A stretch of DNA of 43,391 nt, taken from assembly GCF_018449675.1 (NCBI RefSeq), contig NZ_JAAVUZ010000016.1, positions 1-43,391 of the forward strand, in the 5' to 3' direction. This document shows, one piece after another, positions 33,263 to 41,697 of this stretch (within the stretch, counting starts at the first letter, position 1; every line of letters begins with the position of its first letter). Origin of the DNA: Glaciihabitans sp. dw_435. Its GTDB lineage: Bacteria > Actinomycetota > Actinomycetes > Actinomycetales > Microbacteriaceae. The notes beneath the pieces are model-generated. The model was not told where the DNA came from and ran no database searches. It saw nothing but the letters and a program-made list of their open reading frames with translations. A program made the translations under genes and the position numbers.

Positions 33263-34143
33263 GCCGTCACCGCGCCGTGGGTGCGCTCGAACGATCGCAT
33301 CAACCGTGCCGGCCAGTAGATGCTCTGCAGCAGGAGTTCGGGAACCCGGAGATGCCAGTGGTCGACCCCGTGGTGAGCGTAGGTTCGATGGAACCGGCCC
33401 GTGTATTCACGGAAGGACGCCGACGAGCTGCTTAAGCGCCGCGCCGAGACCGCTCCGCGCATCGACGAGCTGTAGGCCACATCCAGACCCGCATCATGCA
33501 GATGGATCGACAAATCGATGTCCTCGTGGAAGAGGTCCTCGACGTCGAGACAGACGTCCTGCCGAATCGCCCGCCAAGCGTCGGCGCGGATGGCCATGTT
33601 GCTCCCGTACAGGAACGGATACGCACCACCCAAACGACGCAGTGTGCGCCGTGCAAAGTCATCGGAAAAACCGCTTCCACGCACCAACGGCACGTCGTAG
33701 TAGGTCACCGGACCGGTGATGGCCGCGACCATCGGATCACACATACCCTCGATCACGTTCTCCACCCAATCGCTGGCTATGACGGTGTCGGCGTCGATGC
33801 GACCGAGCACGTCTCCTGTAGCCATCGCGAAGCCGAGGTCTCTCGTGGGGACGAGTCCCTGGATCTCGGACTGATTGATGAGCTTGATCGGTGCAAGTGG
33901 ATAGTTTGCGGCCACCCGCTGCACGATCTGCGTCGTGCGGTCGGTGGAGCGATTATCGACGACAAGGATCTCCCACGGGACAACGGTCTGCGTCACCGCT
34001 GCGAGAAGGCACCGCTCGATAGCAGATGCCTCGTTGTACGCGGGGATGATGATCGAAACCGTGAGAGCGGGAGCCGTGCGATCAAACGCAGCAACACCGT
34101 GCTGTCGCTTCTGATCGTGATGGAGGGCGAGCGCCGTAACCAT
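33259..34143 (-). CDS. Glycosyltransferase family 2
   Basis: A 294-residue GT2 enzyme and first gene of the six-gene operon. VSIIIPAYNEASAIERCL, ILVVDNRSTDRTTQIV, DADTVIASDW and the acidic block DVEDLFHEDIDLSIHLHDAG (about 205-225) define the family. The AAAGGA ribosome-binding site sits before the ATG at 34143; an upstream frame extension is rejected. The stop overlaps the next GT2 gene (ATGA). Together the two enzymes probably build a short saccharide on a lipid or protein acceptor. Confidence 0.93.
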   Translation of the reverse strand: MVTALALHHDQKRQHGVAAFDRTAPALTVSIIIPAYNEASAIERCLLAAVTQTVVPWEILVVDNRSTDRTTQIVQRVAANYPLAPIKLINQSEIQGLVPTRDLGFAMATGDVLGRIDADTVIASDWVENVIEGMCDPMVAAITGPVTYYDVPLVRGSGFSDDFARRTLRRLGGAYPFLYGSNMAIRADAWRAIRQDVCLDVEDLFHEDIDLSIHLHDAGLDVAYSSSMRGAVSARRLSSSSASFREYTGRFHRTYAHHGVDHWHLRVPELLLQSIYWPARLMRSFERTHGAVTA

Positions 34144-34469
34144 GTGTTTGTCCTTTCCGGGAGTGCGGTACCGACACCCTAGAAACAAGCACTCATCGTC
34201 CACATCAACCCGGCAGGGCTACGACCCCCTACAGCGGTACTACTTCCCGCACCCCAAAGAGATGGCCCGAAAGCGATGGCCATCGCTCACCAGCAAGGCG
34301 CCCCCCGTCCACTCCGACATGCCCATATCCGAACCGTTACCCACCTCCTCGGAGCTTTCCGCCGTGACGGCCACCCGCGCGAGTCGCCGATGGCGCGGGG
34401 CGCCCGGCGATCCGGCGGCACCATGAAGGTGACCCCAGTCGTCCGCGCGCACTCTGACCGGTCATTCGC
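34144..34469. other. Promoter region of the glycosyltransferase operon
   Basis: About 325 bp between the operon start and the esterase stop, with no believable gene. A minus-strand TTGATG (about 34206-34211) could be a -35 box, but no convincing -10 or operator was seen. Confidence 0.35.
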
Positions 34470-36287
34470 TTAGCTTCGGCGTAGCCAGAAGTCCACCGCC
34501 TGGGAGTTGGGACGAGGGGAGATTGTGGTGGTGTCGCCGAGTTCGAGGACCTGTTCCGGAGATTCCTGGCGGGTGGGCCAGTGTGGGCGGTCGGCACCGT
34601 TGGGGTCGCCGGTCGTGACGAATGCGAGCCAGTAACCGGTCATCTCTGCCTCGAGTCGGCGATCGATCGCGTCGTACACAGCGTGTCCGTCGGCGCCGAG
34701 GTTGCCATAGGCATACATCACCTCCGCACCGTGGTAGACACCGAAGCGCTCGAGGGAGGGGTCGGGTGGGATCCGTGTGAAGAAGTACATGTAGACGTTC
34801 GACTTGCCGGTCTCGGCCGCGGTCGTTCCCCATGCGCGCATCGTGCTGGTCATCGATCGGTCGGTTTCGGCGCGGACGCGGGACTCGAGCACCTGATCCG
34901 GGTCGTCACCGGGGTAGAGATCGAGGTAGGTGTCGGCGTCCTCACGGTAGACGTCGCGGATTTCCGCCTCGTATGCCGCCGGATCGGAGTCCATCCCGCC
35001 GAGCAGGCTCAGCGACGCCTCGTCGGCGTTGCTGCCCAGCAGCAAGGGAACGTCGTTCTGGTCGCCGGCTGCGTAGATCTCGGCAGGGGTGGCAGGGAGC
35101 ACTGCGCCGTCGATGGTGGGCCACCAGTGCGTTGTGAGAGACTTGGCAGCTGTCTGGATGCGTTCGGCGGGCATGGCGCGCATCTCGGCGAGGCTTGCGC
35201 CGCCGAGGGCTTCGCTGAGCGCTGCGGCGGCATCGCGGGCGGTCTCTGGGGTGTCGTAGAGGTCGCCTGCGTCTCGGTCGCCGGCCGTTCCGAGGCAGCC
35301 GCCGCTTTCTCCGATGAGGCCGTGGAAGAGTCCTGCGGCGAGGGGCGATACGCCCAGGATGCATGCGCTGCCGGATCCGGCGGATTCGCCGGCGACCGTG
35401 ACCTGGTCGGGGTCGCCGCCGAACGCGGCGATGTTGTCCTGCAGCCATTGCAGTGCCGCGATCTGATCGCGGAGGCCTTGGTTGCCGGCGGTGTCTTCCA
35501 GCTCGTCGTCGGCGAGGAAGCCGAATACGCCGAGACGGTAGTTGATGGTGACGATGACGGCTTCACCGCTGGCGGCCAGGGCGGTGCCGTCGTAGGCGGG
35601 CAGCGCCCCGGATCCGCTGGTGAATGAGCCGCCGTGCACGTACACGAGCACCGGGAGTTTCTGCTCGGGGGCCAGCGAGCTGCTGCGCCAGATGTTGAGC
35701 CGTAACGCATCTTCGTCTGTGGGGTAGTCGGTGAGCAAGGTGTGTTCGAGCGGCATATCCAGCAGGCGAGTCGCCGCACGGGTGACGAAGCTCGATTCGG
35801 ACTGGATCGCCGAGGGACCGAAGTCGTCCGCAATCAGTGTCGTCTTCCGCTGCAACGCGGGGTGGGGTGCTGCCCACCGGAGAACACCGACAGGCGGTGC
35901 CGCATACGGGATGCCGGCGAACACGTCCACCGTCCCGCTCTCGTTACGGATACCGACCACATCGCCCTGCCCGGTGCTCACGGCGGCCGTGTGATCGCCG
36001 TCGATCGTTCGCGTCGCCAGGGGAGGGCCGGCGGCGACCGCGACCCCTCCGACGAGGCACGCGGTGAGAATCCACGCCGGGATCTGCACGAACCACCGTC
36101 GGCTGCCCCACATCTGCGCTGCGATCCCGCCCGCTGCCACTGTGGCGCCGACGATCAGCCACGCCCACCACAGCCCCTGATTCAGCCAGACCAGCACTGC
36201 GCCGATTGCCGCTACGAGCAGGAGCGGAACCCACCACCCGGCCCGTCGCCATCGCGCTGGTCGCCACCATGCTCGCTGCGTCGCCAT
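34470..36287 (-). CDS. Type-B carboxylesterase with N-terminal membrane domain
   Basis: A 605-residue protein. Three hydrophobic helices fill residues 18-90, followed by a carboxylesterase/lipase domain (about 100-590) outside the membrane. It has GIPYAAPPVG, the oxyanion HGGSFTSGSG, FGGDPDQVTVAGESAGSGSA with Ser302, acid Glu in GSNADEAS and His in YHGAEVMY. Such enzymes hydrolyse aryl or alkyl esters and carbamates. ATG at 36287 fits the AAGGGA spacing better than 36293 or 36308. Divergent from a TetR gene across an operator-rich gap. The membrane domain is an unusual addition. Confidence 0.9.
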   Translation of the reverse strand: MATQRAWWRPARWRRAGWWVPLLLVAAIGAVLVWLNQGLWWAWLIVGATVAAGGIAAQMWGSRRWFVQIPAWILTACLVGGVAVAAGPPLATRTIDGDHTAAVSTGQGDVVGIRNESGTVDVFAGIPYAAPPVGVLRWAAPHPALQRKTTLIADDFGPSAIQSESSFVTRAATRLLDMPLEHTLLTDYPTDEDALRLNIWRSSSLAPEQKLPVLVYVHGGSFTSGSGALPAYDGTALAASGEAVIVTINYRLGVFGFLADDELEDTAGNQGLRDQIAALQWLQDNIAAFGGDPDQVTVAGESAGSGSACILGVSPLAAGLFHGLIGESGGCLGTAGDRDAGDLYDTPETARDAAAALSEALGGASLAEMRAMPAERIQTAAKSLTTHWWPTIDGAVLPATPAEIYAAGDQNDVPLLLGSNADEASLSLLGGMDSDPAAYEAEIRDVYREDADTYLDLYPGDDPDQVLESRVRAETDRSMTSTMRAWGTTAAETGKSNVYMYFFTRIPPDPSLERFGVYHGAEVMYAYGNLGADGHAVYDAIDRRLEAEMTGYWLAFVTTGDPNGADRPHWPTRQESPEQVLELGDTTTISPRPNSQAVDFWLRRS

Positions 36288-36315
36288 AATCATCCATCCC
36301 TTTTTCATCCAGCTC

Positions 36316-36336
36316 AATACGTAATGTATTCAATAC
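36316..36336. promoter_or_regulatory. Overlapping AATAC/GTATT inverted repeats
   Basis: AATAC-N5-GTATT (36316-36330) overlaps the perfect palindrome GTATTCAATAC (36326-36336). It lies 30-50 bp before the esterase start and next to a minus-strand -35 TTGACT (36350-36355) with a weak -10 TGAATA 17 bp away. Probable TetR operator controlling both genes. Confidence 0.6.
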
Positions 36337-36388
36337 GAATTTCACTGAAAGTCAACTGCGGGTGCCTTTCTGGCTTTATATTCGGAGA

Positions 36389-37015
36389 ATGAGCAGTAGC
36401 GAGCAGAGGCCGTTGCGTCGTCGTTCCGAGACGCGGCGACGACTCCTTGCGGCCGCAGCCGAGCTCTTCGACGAGCAGGGCACAATTCGTCAGAGCGTCG
36501 AGACGATCTGCACGCGAGCCGGCTACACACGCGGCGCTTTCTATTCGAACTTCGGCAGCGTCGACGACCTTTACCTCGCCCTGCACCATGAGCAGGCCGC
36601 CGGGGTATGGGAGCGGCTTCTGGTCGCCCTCGACACCCAGCTCGACAGTTCGACGCGCGATGACTCCCTCGACGGCGGGGTGGAGCGGCTTCTCGAGGCG
36701 CTGCCGCCCGAGCGCGAGTGGTATGCCCTCCGAGCGGTCCTCCTCGCACGAGCCTCCGCGGATACCGCCTTCGCGCAGGGCATGCAACTCGACCAGAACC
36801 CCTTCGTCGACGAACTCGGCCTGCGCTTCCAGGTCCTGGCAGCCGCCCACGGACGCGTGCCCATCGTCGACACCGCCCTTTTCGCGAAAGCGATCGTTGC
36901 CGCGCATACCGGGGCCGTGGGCCAGGCTGCTGTCGATAGCGATGCGTCACGGACACAGCTCGCGGCCGTCGCCGGCGTCATCCGAGGACTCACCGCACCG
37001 GCGGCAGCGATCTGA
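36389..37015 (+). CDS. TetR-family transcriptional regulator
   Basis: A 208-residue TetR repressor. The HTH (about 10-57) has RRRLLAAAAELFDEQGTIRQ and ICTRAGYTRGAFYSNFGSVDDLYLAL, the TRGAFYSNF subgroup typical of regulators of drug/ester responses. The ATG at 36389 has no spaced ribosome-binding site, while a TATA-like -10 (36375-36383) ends only a few bases upstream. The message may therefore be leaderless, as is common in actinobacteria. Divergent from the esterase, its likely target. Confidence 0.88.
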   Translation: MSSSEQRPLRRRSETRRRLLAAAAELFDEQGTIRQSVETICTRAGYTRGAFYSNFGSVDDLYLALHHEQAAGVWERLLVALDTQLDSSTRDDSLDGGVERLLEALPPEREWYALRAVLLARASADTAFAQGMQLDQNPFVDELGLRFQVLAAAHGRVPIVDTALFAKAIVAAHTGAVGQAAVDSDASRTQLAAVAGVIRGLTAPAAAI

Positions 37016-37104
37016 GCCAGTCGGCCAACCCGGGCGCCGAATGTATATCGCCCTCGTCGCGCAGTCGTTGATCGCAAACGCGCCCAGGCGGGGCGTCATG
37101 ACGT

Positions 37105-37377
37105 TCAGGGAATAGCGGCAGTCGGATCGATGCTCTCCTGGAGGACCATGTCCATGAGCCCCAGGAATCGGGAGTCAATGTCCTCTTTCCGCAGTGCGTT
37201 CTCGCGTCGATTACCGACGTCTCTCTGCCAGATGAGGCCCGCTTCGCCCAGCACCCGAAAGTGCCTGGTGAGGGAGGACGCGGTCGCTTCGGCCCTAGTT
37301 TCGCTGCAACTGAGATTCGGACTCTGGGAAAGGTCGATCACGATTCCTCGGCGAACTGGGTCCGCCAGCGCGCTCAT
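37105..37377 (-). CDS. ArsR-family regulator (short)
   Basis: A 90-residue winged-helix protein: MSALADPVRRGIVIDLSQS, then SSLTRHFRVLGEAGLIWQRD and NRRENALRKEDIDSRFLGLMD. The recognition helix is present, but the protein is at the short end of the family. The frame is open further upstream (ELDLFSIM before the ATG) without a better start, so the 5' end may have been disturbed. Its ATG shares the palindrome TCATGA with the presumed start of the divergent ene-reductase gene. The ene-reductase is its likely former target. Confidence 0.75.
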   Translation of the reverse strand: MSALADPVRRGIVIDLSQSPNLSCSETRAEATASSLTRHFRVLGEAGLIWQRDVGNRRENALRKEDIDSRFLGLMDMVLQESIDPTAAIP

Positions 37378-38445
37378 GATCGAGAAAAGGTCGAGCTCAG
37401 AGGCATACGAATTGGCGAACCGCGTCGTGATGGCTCCTCTGACGAGGATGAGAGCAGAAAATGGCGGGCTTCCCTGCGACCTGATCGTCGACTGCTGCCG
37501 TCAGCGGCCAGCGCCGGCCTGATCATCACCGAGGGGACCTTCCCGAGCCAGTACTCACAGGCGTACACCGGCGAGCCCGGCATTGAGACTAAGCAGCAGG
37601 TCATCGGATGGAGCCGGGTCGCGGACGCCGTGCATGAGCGCGGCGGTGCCATCGTGGTGCAGATCAAGCACGGCGGACGTGCCGCCCATCCTGCGATCAA
37701 TGGCGGTCACGAGATTCTTGCCCCCAGTGCGATCGCGATCCAGGGGGACGCTCACGCCGGAGCGGAGAAGGTCCCGTTCGCTATCCCGAGGGCGATGACC
37801 GGAGACCACCTCCGCACCGTCGTCGCCGAGCATGTTACGGCAGCACGTCGGGCAGTTGATGCGGGACTAGACGGAGTGGAGATCCACTCGGCCAACGGAT
37901 ACCTGCTGCACCAGTTCCTTGCGCCGAGCTCGAACCATCGGTCAGACGGGTATGGCGGCATCCCGGTGAATCGGGCGCGATTCGCCGCCGAGGTCGTGGA
38001 AGCCGTGGCAGCCGAAATCGGCGGCGACCGGGTCGGAATACGCATCTCGCCGGCGCACAACATCCAAGATGTTTTCGAGTCGGATGCGGCCGACGTGCTG
38101 GCAACCTATGGCGCACTGATAGATCGGGTGCGTCCGATCGGTCTGGCATATCTGTCTATCGTTCACGCCGACCCCGCAAACGGGCTCGTGCAGGAGCTTG
38201 GGAGCCGCTTCGGGGGCAAAGTCATCGTGAACACTGGATTCAGTTCGCAAACGTCTCGGGAAGACGCGGAGTCGCTTTTGCAGCTTCCCCACATCGACGC
38301 CGTGGTGGTGGGTCGTGCTCTGATCGCGAACCCGGACCTCGTCGAGAGGTGGCGTGTCGGTCACCCGGAGAACAAGCCGCGGCCGGAGCTGTTCTATGCG
38401 TTCAACGCCGAGGGATACACGGACTGCCCGTTCATGGACCGATGA
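37376..38445 (+). pseudogene. Old Yellow Enzyme (ene-reductase, NemA-like), frameshifted
   Basis: The FMN-dependent alkene-reductase barrel is nearly complete: ELANRVVMAPLTRMRAENGG, GLIITEGTFPS, KHGGRAAHP, DGVEIHSANGYLLHQFLAP and the C-terminal YTDCPF. Near 37506-37509 one G is missing (CGG-CCA instead of CGG-GCC), shifting the frame so that the 5' frame stops at 37522. The 5' end also looks shortened: EAYELANRVV lacks the GD(L/I) turn normally found before LANRVV, consistent with a short deletion. These enzymes reduce quinones, maleimides, nitro-esters and enals. A sequencing error could explain the frameshift but not the short N-terminus. Confidence 0.78.
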
Positions 38446-38499
38446 CCTTCAACGCGTCCGTGCGCGTCCTGATGAGGGCGATGGGACGCCGCATCGCCA

Positions 38500-38641
38500 C
38501 GCCCATGCCCTTCGCGCAGGACTGCTCGAGCGGGCGCAGGAAGTCGGCCTGATCCGCCGCGACGTCAAGCCGCTCGAACTGAGCACGAGCGCTGCCTTGG
38601 CCGGCGGTCGTAGGGTGACCATGGACGCCGTCGGGAATTGA
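38500..38641 (+). pseudogene. Possible TetR C-terminal fragment
   Basis: A frame ending at 38641 reads ALRAGLLERAQEVGLIRRDV followed by LSTSAALAGG, which resembles the last ligand-domain helices of TetR proteins. No HTH or start is nearby. It lies between the broken ene-reductase and the AKR gene. Identification rests on one short segment. Confidence 0.35.
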
Positions 38642-38786
38642 GGGAGCAATCCCGCGACGATCATCTTGGAGGTGCTCATCAGGAACGCGACAGCACGAGC
38701 AGGTACGCGACATCGGGTAGCCACTCCGTGCCCGCGGGCCGGGTCTTCGCCGCAACCGACTGGCTTTGGGCGATTTCCACCATGGG

Positions 38787-39827
38787 TCAGACCGATGCTT
38801 CTCCGCTCGCGGCCCGGTCGGCGCCGGCGCGACGGCGGAGCGAGATATCGGTGACTGCCGGCGGGTTGTAGGCCATGTCGAGCTGACCGACGTCGGTTCC
38901 GGGCGGAACGATCGCGTCGATCTGATCGAGGACGTCGTCCGAGAGCACGAGTCCGGCGCCGGCGAGGTAGTCGTCCAGATGCTGCATGGTGCGCGGGCCA
39001 ACGATGGCCGACGTGACACCGGGGTGGGCGATAGCGAAGGCGATGGACAGGTGGATGAGCTTGATGCCGGTCTGGTCGGCGAGTGCGATGAGCTGCTCGA
39101 CGACGTCGATGCGGCGTTCGTCTCTGAGGTGGGTGAAGATCCTTGCGCGGCGCAGGTCGGTCTGCTGTCCCTTGCGGACGCGTCCGGTGAGCATTCCCTG
39201 GGCGAGCGGGCTCCAGACGAGCACGCCCATGCCGTGTCGCTGTGCGACGGGGAGGACGTCGCGTTCGATGCCACGGTTCAGGATCGAGTAGGTGGGCTGC
39301 TCGGTGCGCAGCGGCTCCAGTCCACGGCGCTCGGCGATCCACTGGGCTTCGACGATGTCGGAGGCGGGAAGGGTCGAGGTGCCGAACGCTCGGATCTTCC
39401 CCGCGCGGACAAGATCGGAAAGGGCTGACAGTGTTTCGTCGAGATCGGTCGTCGGGTCGGGTCGGTGCATCTGGTACAGGTCGATGTGGTCGGTGCCGAG
39501 CCGGCGCAGGGAGTCTTCGACGGCGGTCGTGATCCATCGCCGGGAGCCCCCGCGGCGGTTCGGGTCGCCTCCCATGGGCATTCCGAACTTCGTGGCGATC
39601 ACGAGGTCGTCACGGCGGCCCGTGATCGCCTTCCCGACGATCTCCTCCGACTCGCCGTTCGAATAGACGTCGGCGGTGTCTATGAAGTTGATGCCAGCGT
39701 CGATGGCCTTGTGGATGATGCGGATGGACTCGTCGTGGTCCGGGTTGCCGATGGCGCCGAACATCATGGCGCCCAGTGCGTAAGGGCTGACCTGAATGCC
39801 GGTGTGTCCGAGCGTGCGGTATTGCAT
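38787..39827 (-). CDS. Aldo/keto reductase (AKR12/YajO-like)
   Basis: A 346-residue NADPH-dependent reductase. The tetrad is Asp50 and Tyr55 (DTADVYSNGES), Lys80 (ATKFG) and His121 (QMHRPDP). VWSPLAQGMLTGR and AIVGPRTMQHLDDYL are typical of the AKR11/12 branch that acts on aldehydes and quinone-like carbonyls. Divergent from a TetR gene, with two operator-like repeats in the gap. The C-terminal tail RRRAGADRAASGEASV is a family-typical disordered end. Confidence 0.93.
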   Translation of the reverse strand: MQYRTLGHTGIQVSPYALGAMMFGAIGNPDHDESIRIIHKAIDAGINFIDTADVYSNGESEEIVGKAITGRRDDLVIATKFGMPMGGDPNRRGGSRRWITTAVEDSLRRLGTDHIDLYQMHRPDPTTDLDETLSALSDLVRAGKIRAFGTSTLPASDIVEAQWIAERRGLEPLRTEQPTYSILNRGIERDVLPVAQRHGMGVLVWSPLAQGMLTGRVRKGQQTDLRRARIFTHLRDERRIDVVEQLIALADQTGIKLIHLSIAFAIAHPGVTSAIVGPRTMQHLDDYLAGAGLVLSDDVLDQIDAIVPPGTDVGQLDMAYNPPAVTDISLRRRAGADRAASGEASV

Positions 39828-39876
39828 GTGGTTCTCCCTGGTGGCATCCGTCCGGCTGCCGTGCGATGATTGAAGC

Positions 39877-39915
39877 GGAACGTTGTCCCACTACGAATAT
39901 ACGGGACACTGTTCC
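39877..39915. promoter_or_regulatory. Paired inverted repeats GGAAC..GTCCC / GGGAC..GTTCC
   Basis: Left arm 39877-39889 and right arm 39903-39915 are reverse complements at 11 of 13 positions. Each arm is also nearly self-symmetrical around GGRACA-N-TGTYCC. The layout suggests two TetR dimers bound side by side between the divergent AKR and tetR genes. Confidence 0.65.
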
Positions 39916-39949
39916 ATTTATCAACCGGATGTGATCTAGGAGTTCGCCC

Positions 39950-40525
39950 ATGCCTCGTGCCGACGCGCAGCGAAACGTCGGTGCGCTGCTTGCGGCCGCG
40001 AAGGAGGAGTTCACCGCCCATGGCGTCGAGGTGAACGTTCGAGCCATTGCGGGTCGCGCCGGTGTAGGCACCGCGACCCTCTACCGTCACTTTCCGTTGC
40101 GGTCCGACCTCATCGCGGCCGTGTTCCGCTGGGAGCTCGACGAGTGCGTGGCCGCCGCGACGGTCATCGCCGAAGAGAACGAACCAGGCGACGCGCTCGA
40201 ACTGTGGGTCCAGCGGTATCGGGAGTTCTTGGAGACCAAGCGCGGCCTCGCCGCCGCGCTCCACTCCGGCGACCCTGCCTATTCGGCTCTTCCCGACTAC
40301 TTCCACTCACACGCCGGACCGGTACTCGACACACTCCTGAACGCTGCAGCACGTGATGGAGCGATCCGTCCCGGCGTCCGCCCACTCGACATTCTCGGAG
40401 CTATCGCCAACCTCTGTGTACCCTTTCCCGGAAGTGATCCAGGGACGGCCTCCCGAGCGGTCGCGCTGCTGCTCGATGGCCTCCGCTATCAGGCCACATC
40501 CGCAGGCCGCATGACCCGACGGTGA
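39950..40525 (+). CDS. TetR-family transcriptional regulator
   Basis: A 191-residue TetR protein with the HTH at about 10-55 (AKEEFTAHGVEVNVRAIAGRAGVGTATLYRHFP, key TATLYRHF). The C-terminal helical domain is of the TetR_C_33-like type seen in regulators paired with reductases. A GGAG motif lies 9 nt before the ATG. It is divergent from the aldo/keto reductase and probably represses it from the paired sites at 39877-39915. Confidence 0.9.
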   Translation: MPRADAQRNVGALLAAAKEEFTAHGVEVNVRAIAGRAGVGTATLYRHFPLRSDLIAAVFRWELDECVAAATVIAEENEPGDALELWVQRYREFLETKRGLAAALHSGDPAYSALPDYFHSHAGPVLDTLLNAAARDGAIRPGVRPLDILGAIANLCVPFPGSDPGTASRAVALLLDGLRYQATSAGRMTRR

Positions 40526-41248
40526 CCAGCTGTGGTGCCGCCGAAGAGAGATCCACGACAACGGCTGGAGCCTTGGCGGCACCATCCTCAACGAGAGCGT
40601 GCTCGGACGGAACTGACCGGACTCACTTTCAAATCCGCGTCACAAGTTTCGCAGGGCCCTGTCGGCCTCTACGGTTGAGCGCTAAAGGAACGTTCGCTTC
40701 ACGCTCGGGTGATTGTCAATCTGTGAATGACAGCACCGGATGGTACCCGCGCCGACCGCATGGTCGTACTTTTCCTGGACGGCCTCCGGCTCGGGCAGCG
40801 CTGATTCTGAGCAGGCGGAGCGGCACCGCTCAGGTTCGAACGCCGGTGACGGCCAGCGGTACGGTGGCGCGGTAGCAACTCGCCGAACGTCTGAGTGCGG
40901 CCCGGGGTGGGCGTCTGGCGCTCAGTAATTCATCGAGACAGCCCAGGGCAGCGGAGGGCGAACAGCCCGATCATGCGAGCGGTCCGATTCCTGGTCCGTT
41001 CGCTCCGATGCGCCGGGTCATGCGGTCCACCCCGAGCGGGGCGTCGACCAAATCGCCTCGCTCACGGAGGGAACACCCGGCCGCGACTGGCGATCGGGGG
41101 CTTATCACTGCAGGCGCCAGGACAGGGGCCCGTAACCCACAAGCGGTCGATGACGATCTCGCTTGCCAACTCCGGGGGTGCTCCGAAGAACGTCGTACCT
41201 CCATCTTGGAAGCTGTGACGCAGATATGGCTTGGCCGGTTGGCGTGAC
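40526..41248. other. 723-bp stretch without a recognised gene
   Basis: This is the longest gene-free stretch. Two short frames look coding-like but could not be assigned. On the plus strand 40537-40617 reads HDNGWSLGGTILNESVLGRN before a stop, like the end of a protein. On the minus strand around 41090-41230 one frame reads GAPPELASEIVIDRLW. Both are probably decayed gene ends; the rest shows nothing. Confidence 0.35.
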
Positions 41249-41697
41249 TTATTGCTCCCAGGTCGCGATGCGCTCGAGGGGGCCGAGTGCTTCGACGACG
41301 CGCTCGAGTTCGTCTGGGGCTAGGGCGAAAGTGAGGGCGCGTTGGAGCCATTCCTCGCGTTGAGCGAAGTTCGCGCGGATCAGTTCTGCCCCTGCGGGCG
41401 TGATCCGCACGAGGACGCGGCGGCCATCCTCGGGATCCGGTGTCGCTTCCACCAGGGTTTTGGTGCGCAGAGCGGCGACGATTTGGGCCATCGACTGGTG
41501 GCGCACGTATTCGGTCGCGGCGAGGTCGGTGATCGAGATCGGTCCCTCGCGTCCGATGCGGTAGAGGACGGACTGCTGCTGTCGTCCCAGTTCATCGGCC
41601 GCCGTTCCCCGTGCCTCGGCGCGCATGTGCGAGTTCAGTGTGTGTGTGTCAGTAGCCGCAGCCGACGGGCGGCCTGGGCGACATCCTTGTCGTTCAT
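41249..41697 (-). pseudogene. MarR-family regulator, frame broken at a (GT)6 repeat
   Basis: The winged-helix body is intact (LGRQQQSVLYRIGREGPISI, EYVRHQSMAQIVAALRTK, DPEDGRRVLVRITPAG). The expected N-terminus starts at an ATG at 41697 that overlaps the MFS stop (ATGA) and reads MNDKDVAQAARRLRLLTHT. The dinucleotide run at 41638-41649 is one unit too long, and that frame stops at once. With one unit fewer the reading frame is a normal 148-residue MarR protein. A start at the ATG at 41626 would give 125 residues lacking helix 1. It may be a pseudogene, a phase-variable gene or a sequencing artefact. Confidence 0.75.
41638..41649. repeat. (GT)6 dinucleotide microsatellite in the marR 5' region
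   Basis: Six GT units on the plus strand ((AC)6 in the coding strand). Changing the number by one unit switches the reading frame of the MarR gene; five units give an in-frame product. Confidence 0.8.
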
